From assembly GCA_002938075.1 (NCBI GenBank), contig PTLK01000123.1:1-6200 (forward strand): 6,200 bases of DNA, read 5' to 3'. Source of the DNA: Alphaproteobacteria bacterium MarineAlpha3_Bin3 (GTDB taxonomy: Bacteria; Pseudomonadota; Alphaproteobacteria; Rhodospirillales; Casp-alpha2). Numbering within the stretch: the stretch's first letter is position 1; every line of letters starts with the position of its first letter. Shown piece by piece: positions 1 through 6,200 of this stretch. The position numbers and the translations under genes were made by a program. The notes below the pieces were generated by a model. That model worked only from the letters and a program-made list of their open reading frames with translations. It was not told where the DNA came from and did no database searches.

Positions 1-1335
1 CGGATAGTCGGGCTCATCGAAATACACCACCTGCACGATACGAAGGTAATAGAAGGCGGCGACGACGCTGGTCAGGACGCCGACGATGGCGAGGGCATAG
101 AGCCCCGCCTCGATGGCGGCGATGAAGATGTAGAACTTGCCGAAAAACCCGGCCAGCGGCGGAATGCCGGCCATGGAAAACATGAAGACGACGATGCCCA
201 AGGCCAGCATTGGATGAGTCTTGCCGAGCCCGGCCAGGTCGTCGATGCCTTCGACCATGCGATCGGCCCGGCGCATGCACAGGATGCAGGCGAAGGTGCC
301 GATGTTCATGGCCAGATAGATGGCGAGATAGATCAGCGTGCCGCGAATGCCGGTCTCGGTGCCGGCGGCGAGGCCGATCAAGGCATAACCGACATGGCCG
401 ATGGAGCTATAGGCCATCATGCGCTTGATATTGCGTTGGTTGATGGCGGCGAATGCGCCCAAGGCCATGGACGCCATCGACACGAAGACGACGATTTGCT
501 GCCATTCCACCACCAGGCCGCCGAACGGCCCGATCATGACGCGGATGAAAAGCGCCAGCGCCGCGATCTTGGGGGCCACGGAAAAGAAGGCGGTGACGGG
601 CGTCGGCGCGCCTTCGTATACATCCGGGGTCCACATGTGGAACGGCGCCGCCGACACCTTGAAGGCGAGCCCGGCGAGGATGAAGACGATGCCAAAGATG
701 ATGCCGATATTGATTTCTGTTTCGCCGCCGCGGAAGAGCTGGGACAGTTTGTCGAAATCCGTGGTTCCGGTGAAGCCGTAGATCAACGACGCCCCGTAAA
801 GCAGCATCCCCGACGCCAACGCGCCGAGGACGAAATATTTGAGCCCGGCCTCGGTGGACCGCGTGTCGTCGCGCTGGAACGCCGCGATCACGTAAAGCGA
901 CAGCGACTGCATTTCCAGGCCGATGTAAAGGACGATCAGGTCGTTGGCCGAAATCATCATCATCATGCCGAGGGTGGCGAAGACGATGAGGATCGAATAT
1001 TCGAACCGGGCCATGGCATGGCGCTCGATAAAGCCCTGGGAAATGACGATCGCCAGCGCCGATCCGATGAGCACCAGGATCTTGCTGTAAACGGCGAAGG
1101 GATCGCTGACGAACATGTTCTGGAACGTCACCAGCCGCCCGCCGGAAAGCGTAGAGACCAGCAACACCGCCAAAATCAGGGTGATGACGCTGAGGAACGA
1201 AATCAACCGCGACGCCTTTATCTCCTTCTCGGCGGTGTCCCGGGGATGGAAAACGCCCAACATCAACATCGCCATGATTGCCGAAGCGAGGAAAAGTTCC
1301 GGCAAGGCCGGGACGACGTTGGGAACTTCTGCCAT
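1..1335 (-). CDS. nuoN: NADH-quinone oxidoreductase subunit N (NuoN), C-terminus missing
   Basis: Proximal antiporter-like proton-pumping subunit of complex I (mitochondrial ND2 counterpart). The frame opens MAEVPNVVPALPELFLASAI and stays open for 445 codons to the window edge, ending in VVYFDEPDYP. The family is about 475-490 residues, so some 30-45 residues, including the last helix, are missing. Conserved sites are visible: Glu141 in LYIGLEMQSLSLYV (E. coli E133), Lys166 in GLKYFVLGALASG (K158), Lys226 in AFKVSAAPFHMWTPDVYEGAP (K217), Lys256 in SVAPKIAAL (K247) and Lys400 in GFFGKFYIF (K395). The NIKRMMAYSSIGHVGY stretch (302-317) is the family's usual signature. Four consecutive methionine codons occur at 124-127, in a hydrophobic segment. 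The ATG start has the best ribosome binding site in the window. I translated this gene directly from the minus strand and found no interrupting stop. Confidence 0.97.
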   Translation of the reverse strand, partial: MAEVPNVVPALPELFLASAIMAMLMLGVFHPRDTAEKEIKASRLISFLSVITLILAVLLVSTLSGGRLVTFQNMFVSDPFAVYSKILVLIGSALAIVISQGFIERHAMARFEYSILIVFATLGMMMMISANDLIVLYIGLEMQSLSLYVIAAFQRDDTRSTEAGLKYFVLGALASGMLLYGASLIYGFTGTTDFDKLSQLFRGGETEINIGIIFGIVFILAGLAFKVSAAPFHMWTPDVYEGAPTPVTAFFSVAPKIAALALFIRVMIGPFGGLVVEWQQIVVFVSMASMALGAFAAINQRNIKRMMAYSSIGHVGYALIGLAAGTETGIRGTLIYLAIYLAMNIGTFACILCMRRADRMVEGIDDLAGLGKTHPMLALGIVVFMFSMAGIPPLAGFFGKFYIFIAAIEAGLYALAIVGVLTSVVAAFYYLRIVQVVYFDEPDYP

Positions 1336-1343
1336 GACGTTCG

Positions 1344-1349
1344 CCTCCC
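1344..1349 (-). promoter_or_regulatory. Ribosome binding site for nuoN
   Basis: GGGAGG on the minus strand lies eight bases before the ATG at 1335, in the 18-base nuoM-nuoN gap, in a purine-rich run that begins in the nuoM TAG stop. It is the strongest Shine-Dalgarno sequence in the window and fixes the nuoN start. Confidence 0.75.
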
Positions 1350-1353
1350 TTCC

Positions 1354-2871
1354 CTACCGGCCTGCCACGGTGATGGCCTGGCCGGCGTTCAAGGCCGTGT
1401 CGACGTGGGTCAACAGGTTGGTCACCGAAACGTGCATGATTTCCAGGAACGGCCCCGGATAGACGCCCATGAAAATGACCAGCACCACCAGGGGCGCGAA
1501 TACGGCGATTTCCCGGGCGTTCATGTCGAGGATGGCGGTGAGGCTGTCCTTGGTCAGTTTGCCAAAAATCACCCGGCGGTAGAGGTAGAGCATATAGGCG
1601 GCGCCGAGGACCAACCCCGTCGCCGCCAGGGCGGCGACCCAGGTGTTGGCCTTGAACGCGCCGACCAGGATCAGGAACTCGCCGACGAACCCGGCGGTCC
1701 CCGGCAGCCCCACCGAGGCCAGCATGAACAGCATGAATATCAACGAGTAGGCCGGCATCCGGTGAACCAGTCCGCCGTAGGCCGAAATATCGCGCGAATG
1801 GATGCGGTCATAGACGACGCCGACGATCAGGAACAGCGCCGCCGAGACGATGCCATGGGCAAGCATCATGTAAATTGCGCCCTCGACGCCCTGGACCGTC
1901 AACGTAAAGGTGCCGATGGTGACGAAGCCCATGTGAGCGACCGACGAATAGGCGATCAGTTTTTTCATGTCTTCCTGGGCCAGCGCCACCAGCGAGGTGT
2001 AGATCACGGCGACGATGGACAGCGTGTAGATCAACGGCGTGAACATGACCGACACCTCGGGGAACATGGGCAGCGAAAAACGCAGGAACCCGTAGCCGCC
2101 GAATTTCAACAGCACCGCCGCCAGAATCACCGAGCCGGCGGTCGGGGCCTCCACATGGGCGTCGGGAAGCCATGTATGAACCGGCCACATCGGGATCTTG
2201 ACGGCGAAGGAGGCGAAGAAGGCGAGCCACAACCATATCTGCATTTCGACCGGGAAGCGGTATGCCATCAGGGTCGAGATGTCGGTCGAGCCGGTGGTGA
2301 AATACATGGCCAGCAACGCCAGCAGCATCAGCACCGAGCCCAAAAGCGTGTACAAGAACAGCTTGAAAGCCGCGTAAACCCTTCCCGGCCCGCCCCAGAC
2401 GCCGATGATCACGAACATCGGGATCAGCACCGCTTCGAAGAAAATATAGAAAACCACCATGTCCAGCGAGCAGAACATGCCGATCATGAAGGTTTCCAGC
2501 ACCAGGAACGAGATCATGTATTCCTTGACCCGGTTCTGGATGCATTCCCAGCTCGACAGCACGCAGATCGGGGTCAACAGGGTCGTCAACAGCACGAACA
2601 GCATGGAAATGCCGTCGATCCCCATTTTGTAGTTGATGTTGAAGGCCGGCATCCAAACCGCGTATTCGACGAACTGAAAATCGGCGGTGGTGGTGTCGAA
2701 ATGGACCCAAATGAACAGCGACAGCACGAAATTGATCGCCGACGTCCACAACGCCGTCCACCGGGAATTCCGCGCCACCACGGCCTCATCGCCGCGCGCC
2801 AGCACTAGGATCAGCACGGCACCGACCAACGGCAGGAAGATAAGTAGCGACAGAAGGGGAAAGTTCTGCAT
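1354..2871 (-). CDS. nuoM: NADH-quinone oxidoreductase subunit M (NuoM)
   Basis: Middle antiporter-like proton-pumping subunit of complex I (mitochondrial ND4 counterpart, MrpD-related), 505 residues, the family's normal length, with hydrophobic segments throughout consistent with the 14-helix fold. Key residues match E. coli NuoM: Glu146 in FYIFFEAVLIPMF (E144), Lys225 in SFAVKIPMWPVHTWLPDAH (K234), Lys256 in AAVLLKFGGYGFLRF (K265) and Glu398 in GFVGEFLIL (E407). The QEDMKKLIAYSSVAHMGFV stretch (299-317) is also typical. The start MQNFPLLSLLIFLPLVGA fits known NuoM N-termini. No convincing Shine-Dalgarno sequence precedes it (ACGGGCCGCC before the ATG), and the nuoL stop is 13 bases upstream, so reinitiation by ribosomes finishing nuoL is plausible. 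The stop is TAG, 18 bases before nuoN. Confidence 0.98.
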   Translation of the reverse strand: MQNFPLLSLLIFLPLVGAVLILVLARGDEAVVARNSRWTALWTSAINFVLSLFIWVHFDTTTADFQFVEYAVWMPAFNINYKMGIDGISMLFVLLTTLLTPICVLSSWECIQNRVKEYMISFLVLETFMIGMFCSLDMVVFYIFFEAVLIPMFVIIGVWGGPGRVYAAFKLFLYTLLGSVLMLLALLAMYFTTGSTDISTLMAYRFPVEMQIWLWLAFFASFAVKIPMWPVHTWLPDAHVEAPTAGSVILAAVLLKFGGYGFLRFSLPMFPEVSVMFTPLIYTLSIVAVIYTSLVALAQEDMKKLIAYSSVAHMGFVTIGTFTLTVQGVEGAIYMMLAHGIVSAALFLIVGVVYDRIHSRDISAYGGLVHRMPAYSLIFMLFMLASVGLPGTAGFVGEFLILVGAFKANTWVAALAATGLVLGAAYMLYLYRRVIFGKLTKDSLTAILDMNAREIAVFAPLVVLVIFMGVYPGPFLEIMHVSVTNLLTHVDTALNAGQAITVAGR

Positions 2872-2884
2872 GGCGGCCCGTGCC

Positions 2885-4840
2885 TTAATGCTGGAACAAA
2901 TACCATGTCACCAGGACAACGACGCCGGTGAGCATGGCGAATGCGTAATGGTAAAGGTAGCCGGTCTGCAGCGCGCCGGCGCGCCGCGCCAAGTTCAGCA
3001 CCGCGGCCGATACACCGTCCGGCCCGACGCCGTCGATCAGCGACCCGTCGCCGGTCTTCCAGAACCCGCGTCCGAGATAAAAGGCCGGGCGCACGAACAC
3101 CAGGTCATAGAGCTCGTCAAAGTACCATTTTTTGACCAGGAACCGGTGGATAATCTGGAACCGCCCGGCAATCAGGGCCGGCAGGCCGGGCGCCAGCATA
3201 TAGAGAACAAAGGCTAGCCCGATGCCGGCGACGCCGACCCCCAGCGGTAGGAATTTGACCCAGGCCGGCACGCCGTGGGCGGCTTCGAGCGCCGGGTGGC
3301 TGGCCAGGACCAGGATCGACTCGCCCCAGAATTCCCCCGCCCGGTGGCCGACGAAGCTCTCGTAACCGATATAGCCCGTGAACATGGCCCCCGCCGCCAG
3401 CACGAACAGCGGCAGGATCATGACCTTCGGGCTTTCGTGGGCCTGAGCCATGACTTTGTTGTCGGCCCGGGGCGCCCCGTGGAACGTCATCAGCAGCAGC
3501 CGCCAGGAATAAAACGCGGTCAGGAACGCCGCCGTGATGCCGAGCCAGAAGGCATACCCCCCGACCCCGGTGCCGGCGGCGTAAGCGGCTTCCAGGATCA
3601 CGTCCTTGGAGAAATAACCGGCGAACGGCCAGATGCCGGCCAGGGCCAGCGAGCCGATCAACATCAGCGCATAGGTCACCGGAATAAACCGCCCAAGCCC
3701 GCCCATCTTGCGCATGTCCTGTTCGTCGGACATGGCGTGAATGACCGAGCCGGCACCGAGGAACAACAGCGCCTTGAAAGAGGCGTGGGTGACGAGGTGG
3801 AAAATGCCGGCCGAATACGCCGACACGCCGGCGGCGAAGAACATGTATCCCAATTGCGAACAGGTGGAATAGGCGATCACCCGTTTGATGTCGTTCTGCA
3901 CGCAGGCAACGGTGGCGGCGAAGATCGCCGTCGACGCGCCGACGACGGTGACCAGGGTCAGCGCGGTTTCGGAAAATTCGAACAGCGGCGACATCCGGAC
4001 AACCATGAAGACGCCGGCGGTGACCATGGTCGCGGCATGGATCAGGGCCGACACCGGGGTCGGGCCTTCCATGGCGTCCGGCAGCCAGGTGTGAAGCCCC
4101 AATTGCGCCGATTTTCCCATGGCGCCGATAAACAGCAGCACCGTGCACACCGTGATGGCGTGGAATTCGACCCCGAACACCATCAGCGACGCCCCCGCCT
4201 TGCCCGGCGCGGCGGCGAAGATGGTGTCGTAATCCACGGTCTCGAACAGCACGAAGATGGCGAAGATGCCGAGCGCGAACCCGAAATCACCGATTCGGTT
4301 GACGACGAAGGCCTTGATGGCGGCGGCGTTGGCCGCCGGGCGGTCGTACCAGAACCCGATCAGCAGGTACGAACACAGGCCCACCCCTTCCCAGCCAAAG
4401 AAAAGCTGTACCAGGTTGTCGGCCGACACCAGCATCAACATGAAGAAGGTAAACAGGCACAAATAAGCCATGAACCGGGGGATGCCGGGGTCATGGTGCA
4501 TGTAGCCGATGGAATAGATGTGGATCACCGCCGCCACGGTGGTGACCATGAACAGCATCACCGACGACAGGGTATCCATCTTGATCGCCCAGCTGACTTC
4601 CATGGCCCCGGAATCGATCCAGGTGAACAACTCCACCGTGCGTGGGTTCTGGCCCAGGACCACGTCCGAGAACACGATCCCGGCGAACACCGCCGACAGG
4701 ACCATGGCGCCGCAGGTCACCCATTGGGCGGCGGCATCGATGCGGCCCTGCTTTTTTTCGTCGTCGGGACGGGCAAACGCAAACATGCCGGCGATGCAGG
4801 CGCCGGCGAGCGGCAGGAAGACGGCGATGGTTTCGAACAT
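2885..4840 (-). CDS. nuoL: NADH-quinone oxidoreductase subunit L (NuoL)
   Basis: Distal antiporter-like proton-pumping subunit of complex I (mitochondrial ND5 counterpart, MrpA-related), 651 residues, within the usual 610-690 range. The Proton_antipo core is evident, including HTWLPDAMEGPTPVSALIHAATMVTAG (250-276) and QNDIKRVIAYSTCSQLGYM (315-333). Residues shown to matter in E. coli have clear equivalents: Glu151 (E144), Asp185 (D178), Lys243 (K229), His268 (H254), Lys356 (K342), and Lys412-Asp413 in FSKDVILEA (K399-D400). The C-terminal part after about 525 holds a hydrophobic segment, then the amphipathic lateral-helix region (about 560-620, including KKWYFDELYDLVFVRP), and a final anchor helix ending WYLFQH. 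The ATG start has a good ribosome binding site. The TAA stop lies 13 bases before nuoM. No frameshift or missing domain is seen. Confidence 0.98.
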   Translation of the reverse strand: MFETIAVFLPLAGACIAGMFAFARPDDEKKQGRIDAAAQWVTCGAMVLSAVFAGIVFSDVVLGQNPRTVELFTWIDSGAMEVSWAIKMDTLSSVMLFMVTTVAAVIHIYSIGYMHHDPGIPRFMAYLCLFTFFMLMLVSADNLVQLFFGWEGVGLCSYLLIGFWYDRPAANAAAIKAFVVNRIGDFGFALGIFAIFVLFETVDYDTIFAAAPGKAGASLMVFGVEFHAITVCTVLLFIGAMGKSAQLGLHTWLPDAMEGPTPVSALIHAATMVTAGVFMVVRMSPLFEFSETALTLVTVVGASTAIFAATVACVQNDIKRVIAYSTCSQLGYMFFAAGVSAYSAGIFHLVTHASFKALLFLGAGSVIHAMSDEQDMRKMGGLGRFIPVTYALMLIGSLALAGIWPFAGYFSKDVILEAAYAAGTGVGGYAFWLGITAAFLTAFYSWRLLLMTFHGAPRADNKVMAQAHESPKVMILPLFVLAAGAMFTGYIGYESFVGHRAGEFWGESILVLASHPALEAAHGVPAWVKFLPLGVGVAGIGLAFVLYMLAPGLPALIAGRFQIIHRFLVKKWYFDELYDLVFVRPAFYLGRGFWKTGDGSLIDGVGPDGVSAAVLNLARRAGALQTGYLYHYAFAMLTGVVVLVTWYLFQH

Positions 4841-4844
4841 TCGC

Positions 4845-5156
4845 CTACCCCTTCATCATGTTGATGTCTTCGACAGCGATGGAACCGCGGTTACGGAAAT
4901 AAACCACCAGGATGGCGAGGCCGATGGCGGACTCGGCCGCCGCCACGGTAAGCACGAACATGGCGAAGACCTGCCCCACCAGGTCGCCCAGATGGGCCGA
5001 GAAGGCGACCAGGTTGATATTGACCGCCAGCAGCATCAGTTCCACCGACATCAGGATGACGATGACGTTCTTGCGGTTGAGGAAGATGCCCAGGATGCCG
5101 AGCGTGAACAGGATCGCGGCGACGCTGAGGTAATGGGAAAGGCCAATCTCGAACAT
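4845..5156 (-). CDS. nuoK: NADH-quinone oxidoreductase subunit K (NuoK)
   Basis: Small membrane subunit of complex I (mitochondrial ND4L counterpart), related to MrpC of Mrp antiporters. It has 103 residues, close to the usual 100-102. Three transmembrane segments are visible at about 3-26, 29-50 and 59-86. The two buried glutamates needed for proton transfer are present: Glu39 in ILMSVELMLLAVN and Glu75 in VAAAESAIGLAILV, matching E. coli Glu36 and Glu72. The start ATG overlaps the nuoJ stop by one base and has a good Shine-Dalgarno sequence. The TAG stop is followed by only four bases before nuoL, and the last nuoK codons supply the nuoL ribosome binding site. Identity is essentially certain. 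Confidence 0.98.
   Translation of the reverse strand: MFEIGLSHYLSVAAILFTLGILGIFLNRKNVIVILMSVELMLLAVNINLVAFSAHLGDLVGQVFAMFVLTVAAAESAIGLAILVVYFRNRGSIAVEDINMMKG
4848..4853 (-). promoter_or_regulatory. Ribosome binding site for nuoL
   Basis: AAGGGG on the minus strand, formed by the final two sense codons of nuoK (Lys-Gly), lies seven bases before the nuoL ATG with the nuoK TAG in between. This is a good position for ribosome binding and for stop-restart coupling. Confidence 0.65.
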
Positions 5157-5767
5157 CAGATTCCCTTCCTCGGTTCGACCTTGACCAACTCGATCGTTTC
5201 TTCGGCGCGCCGAGCGATCTGATCGGCGATGCGCTGCTTGCGCACCCCCTTGCGGGTCCGGTGCGTGAGGACGATGGCGCCGATCATGGCGACCAGCAGG
5301 ACCATGCCGGCGGCCTGGAACAGATAGATGTAGTGGGTATAGATCAACGCGCCTAAGGCCTCGATGTTGGTGACGGCGGCGGCGGGCGGGATCGGCACCG
5401 ATCCGCCCGCTACGGCTAATGGGGTCAGGGCATGGCCGCCGACGACGACAAACAATTCCCCCAGCATCAACAGGCCGATGATGGCGCCCAGCGGCAGGTA
5501 TTGCAGGAACCCCTGGCGCAGTTCGACGAAATTGATGTCCAGCATCATGACCACGAACATGAACAGCACCGCCACCGCGCCGACGTAAACGAGGACAAGG
5601 ATCATGGCCAGGAATTCGGCGCCCAAAAGAACGAACAGCCCGGCCGAATTGAAAAACGCCAGGATCAGGAACAACACCGAATGGACGGGGTTGCGCGCCG
5701 AAATGACCATCACCGCGGAAGCCACGGTGATCAACGCGAACATGTAGAATGCCAGAGCCTGTATCAT
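5156..5767 (-). CDS. nuoJ: NADH-quinone oxidoreductase subunit J (NuoJ)
   Basis: Membrane subunit of complex I (mitochondrial ND6 counterpart), 203 residues, in the normal range for alphaproteobacteria and a little longer than the E. coli protein. Five hydrophobic segments are visible at roughly 4-22, 29-48, 53-76, 90-111 and 146-167. The third carries the family signature LVYVGAVAVLFMFVVMMLD, with Tyr61 and Gly63 where structures show the flexible pi-bulge that links quinone reduction to proton pumping. The NPVHS motif after TM1 is also typical. A Gly/Pro-rich loop (about 111-133) separates TM4 and TM5, and a basic then acidic soluble tail follows TM5. The ATG start is fixed by an in-frame TGA at 5777-5779 just upstream. 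The ribosome binding site is weak. The TGA stop shares one base with the nuoK ATG, suggesting translational coupling. A strong inverted repeat lies within the gene (5382-5410). Confidence 0.97.
   Translation of the reverse strand: MIQALAFYMFALITVASAVMVISARNPVHSVLFLILAFFNSAGLFVLLGAEFLAMILVLVYVGAVAVLFMFVVMMLDINFVELRQGFLQYLPLGAIIGLLMLGELFVVVGGHALTPLAVAGGSVPIPPAAAVTNIEALGALIYTHYIYLFQAAGMVLLVAMIGAIVLTHRTRKGVRKQRIADQIARRAEETIELVKVEPRKGI
5162..5171 (-). promoter_or_regulatory. Ribosome binding site for nuoK
   Basis: On the minus strand, GAGGAAGGGA lies inside the last codons of nuoJ; AAGGGA ends five bases before the nuoK ATG and GAGG ends eleven bases before it. Together with the TGATG stop/start overlap this supports coupled translation of nuoJ and nuoK and confirms the nuoK start. 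Confidence 0.65.
5382..5410 (-). repeat. GC-rich inverted repeat (hairpin) inside nuoJ
   Basis: On the plus strand the left arm 5382-5395 and the right arm 5398-5410 are reverse complements over 13 pairs, with one unpaired G in the left arm and two bases between the arms. In nuoJ mRNA this would form about a 12-bp GC-rich stem with a one-base bulge and a four-base loop. It encodes AGGSVPIPPA in the loop between TM4 and TM5. No T-run follows in the direction of transcription, so it is not a standard intrinsic terminator. The repeat itself is seen directly; any function is unknown. Confidence 0.6.
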
Positions 5768-5795
5768 CTTAAAACTTCAGGTCCCCTGTCCGTCC

Positions 5796-6200
5796 CTACC
5801 GGTAAGCCGCGTTGGCGCGCAGGCGTTCGGCGATTTCCGTCTCCCAGCGGTCGCCGTTGGCGAGCAGCTTTTCCTTGTCGTACAAAAGCTCTTCGCGGGT
5901 CTCCGTCGCGTACTCGAAATTCGGCCCCTCGACGATGGCATCCACCGGGCAGGCCTCTTCGCAGAGCCCGCAGTAAATGCACTTCACCATGTCAATGTCA
6001 TAACGCGTGGTGCGGCGCGATCCGTCGGCGCGGGGTTCGGCCTCGATGGTGATCGCCTGGGCCGGGCATATGGCTTCGCACAGCTTGCACGCGATGCAGC
6101 GTTCCTCGCCGCTGGGATAACGCCTGAGCGCATGTTCGCCCCGAAAGCGGGGGCTCAAGGGGCCCTTCTCGAAGGGGTAGTTGATGGTCACCTTCTTGCG
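5796..6200 (-). CDS. nuoI: NADH-quinone oxidoreductase subunit I (NuoI), N-terminus missing
   Basis: Ferredoxin-like 4Fe-4S subunit of the peripheral arm of complex I, the counterpart of mitochondrial TYKY/NDUFS8. Known family role: clusters N6a and N6b relay electrons toward N2 in NuoB. The window shows 134 residues ending at a TAG stop; the reading frame stays open to the window edge. Two classic ferredoxin motifs are visible: CIACKLCEAICP (cysteines 35, 38, 41, 45 of the visible part) and CIYCGLCEEACP (cysteines 74, 77, 80, 84), so all eight cluster ligands are present. The family is usually about 160 residues, so roughly 28 N-terminal residues, including the amphipathic membrane-contact helix, lie outside the window. 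The GTG at 6191 is an internal valine codon (RKK-VTINYPFEKGPLSPRFRGEHALRRYP), not the start. Twenty-eight bases separate it from nuoJ. Identity is near certain. Confidence 0.98.
   Translation of the reverse strand, partial: RKKVTINYPFEKGPLSPRFRGEHALRRYPSGEERCIACKLCEAICPAQAITIEAEPRADGSRRTTRYDIDMVKCIYCGLCEEACPVDAIVEGPNFEYATETREELLYDKEKLLANGDRWETEIAERLRANAAYR

Noticed and set aside
955..966. Four tandem ATG codons (Met124-Met127) in nuoN
   Set aside because: A short in-frame run in a transmembrane segment where methionine is acceptable; too short to call a repeat of interest.
1808..2761. 317-codon minus-strand open frame inside nuoM
   Set aside because: An out-of-frame shadow of nuoM; Arg/His/Gly-rich with no recognisable domain.
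2971..2984. Perfect 14-base palindrome GCGCGCCGGCGCGC in nuoL
   Set aside because: Simple G/C alternation encoding part of ARRAGAL; with so little sequence complexity in a GC-rich gene it is easily chance.
3117..4148. 343-codon minus-strand open frame inside nuoL
   Set aside because: An out-of-frame shadow of nuoL with the Arg/Gly/His-rich composition typical of shifted GC-rich frames.
3275..4864. 529-codon plus-strand open frame opposite nuoL
   Set aside because: It is codon-aligned antisense to nuoL, has a His/Asp/Gln/Arg-rich composition expected from reading hydrophobic codons backwards, and resembles no known family, while the minus-strand gene is unmistakable.
4518..5222. 234-codon plus-strand open frame spanning the nuoL start, nuoK and the end of nuoJ
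   Set aside because: Antisense to three well-identified genes, with no family resemblance and low-complexity charged composition.
5432..6052. 206-codon plus-strand open frame opposite nuoJ and nuoI
   Set aside because: Antisense shadow; its sequence changes character where it passes from nuoJ to nuoI, as expected for a frame with no selection of its own.
6189..6191. GTG as a possible nuoI start
   Set aside because: It encodes the internal valine of the conserved KVTINYPFEKGPLSPRFRGE stretch; the frame continues upstream to the window edge and the family has about 28 more residues.
1..6200. Search for an embedded novel system, mobile element, CRISPR array or RNA gene
   Set aside because: The window is fully occupied by six contiguous nuo genes with gaps of at most 28 bases; I saw no transposase, array of direct repeats, tRNA-like or rRNA sequence, promoter or intrinsic terminator.

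Overview
The window is one uninterrupted stretch of the respiratory complex I (NADH:quinone oxidoreductase, NDH-1) operon, with every gene on the minus strand. Reading in the direction of transcription (from high to low coordinates) the order is nuoI (5' end cut off by the window edge), nuoJ, nuoK, nuoL, nuoM, nuoN (3' end cut off by the window edge). This is the canonical order of the distal part of the 14-gene bacterial nuo cluster. The DNA is GC-rich. The NuoI sequence (first 4Fe-4S motif CIACKLCEAICP, the YDIDMVKCIYCGLCEEACPVDA stretch, and the YDKEKLLANGD tail) is of the alphaproteobacterial/mitochondrial TYKY type. An alphaproteobacterium is strongly suggested. Something near Rhodospirillales is my guess from general resemblance, not a demonstrated placement.

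Layout: nuoI 6200-5796, 28 nt gap, nuoJ 5767-5156, 1 nt stop/start overlap, nuoK 5156-4845, 4 nt gap, nuoL 4840-2885, 13 nt gap, nuoM 2871-1354, 18 nt gap, nuoN 1335-1. There is no intergenic space large enough for another gene, and I see no internal promoter or terminator, so a single polycistronic mRNA is the natural reading. Good Shine-Dalgarno sequences precede nuoK, nuoL and nuoN; those before nuoJ and nuoM are weak or absent.

How the genes work together: NuoI carries clusters N6a and N6b, which pass electrons from the peripheral arm toward N2 and quinone. NuoJ and NuoK form part of the membrane arm next to the quinone site, including the flexible NuoJ TM3 and the NuoK glutamates. NuoN, NuoM and NuoL are the three antiporter-like proton-pumping subunits, and NuoL has the long lateral helix. 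The key charged residues known from E. coli are present at matching positions in every subunit, so the complex looks fully functional.

No novel system is visible. Very long open frames on the plus strand (864 and 529 codons) are antisense shadows of the hydrophobic subunits. The most notable unexplained structure is a strong inverted repeat inside nuoJ.
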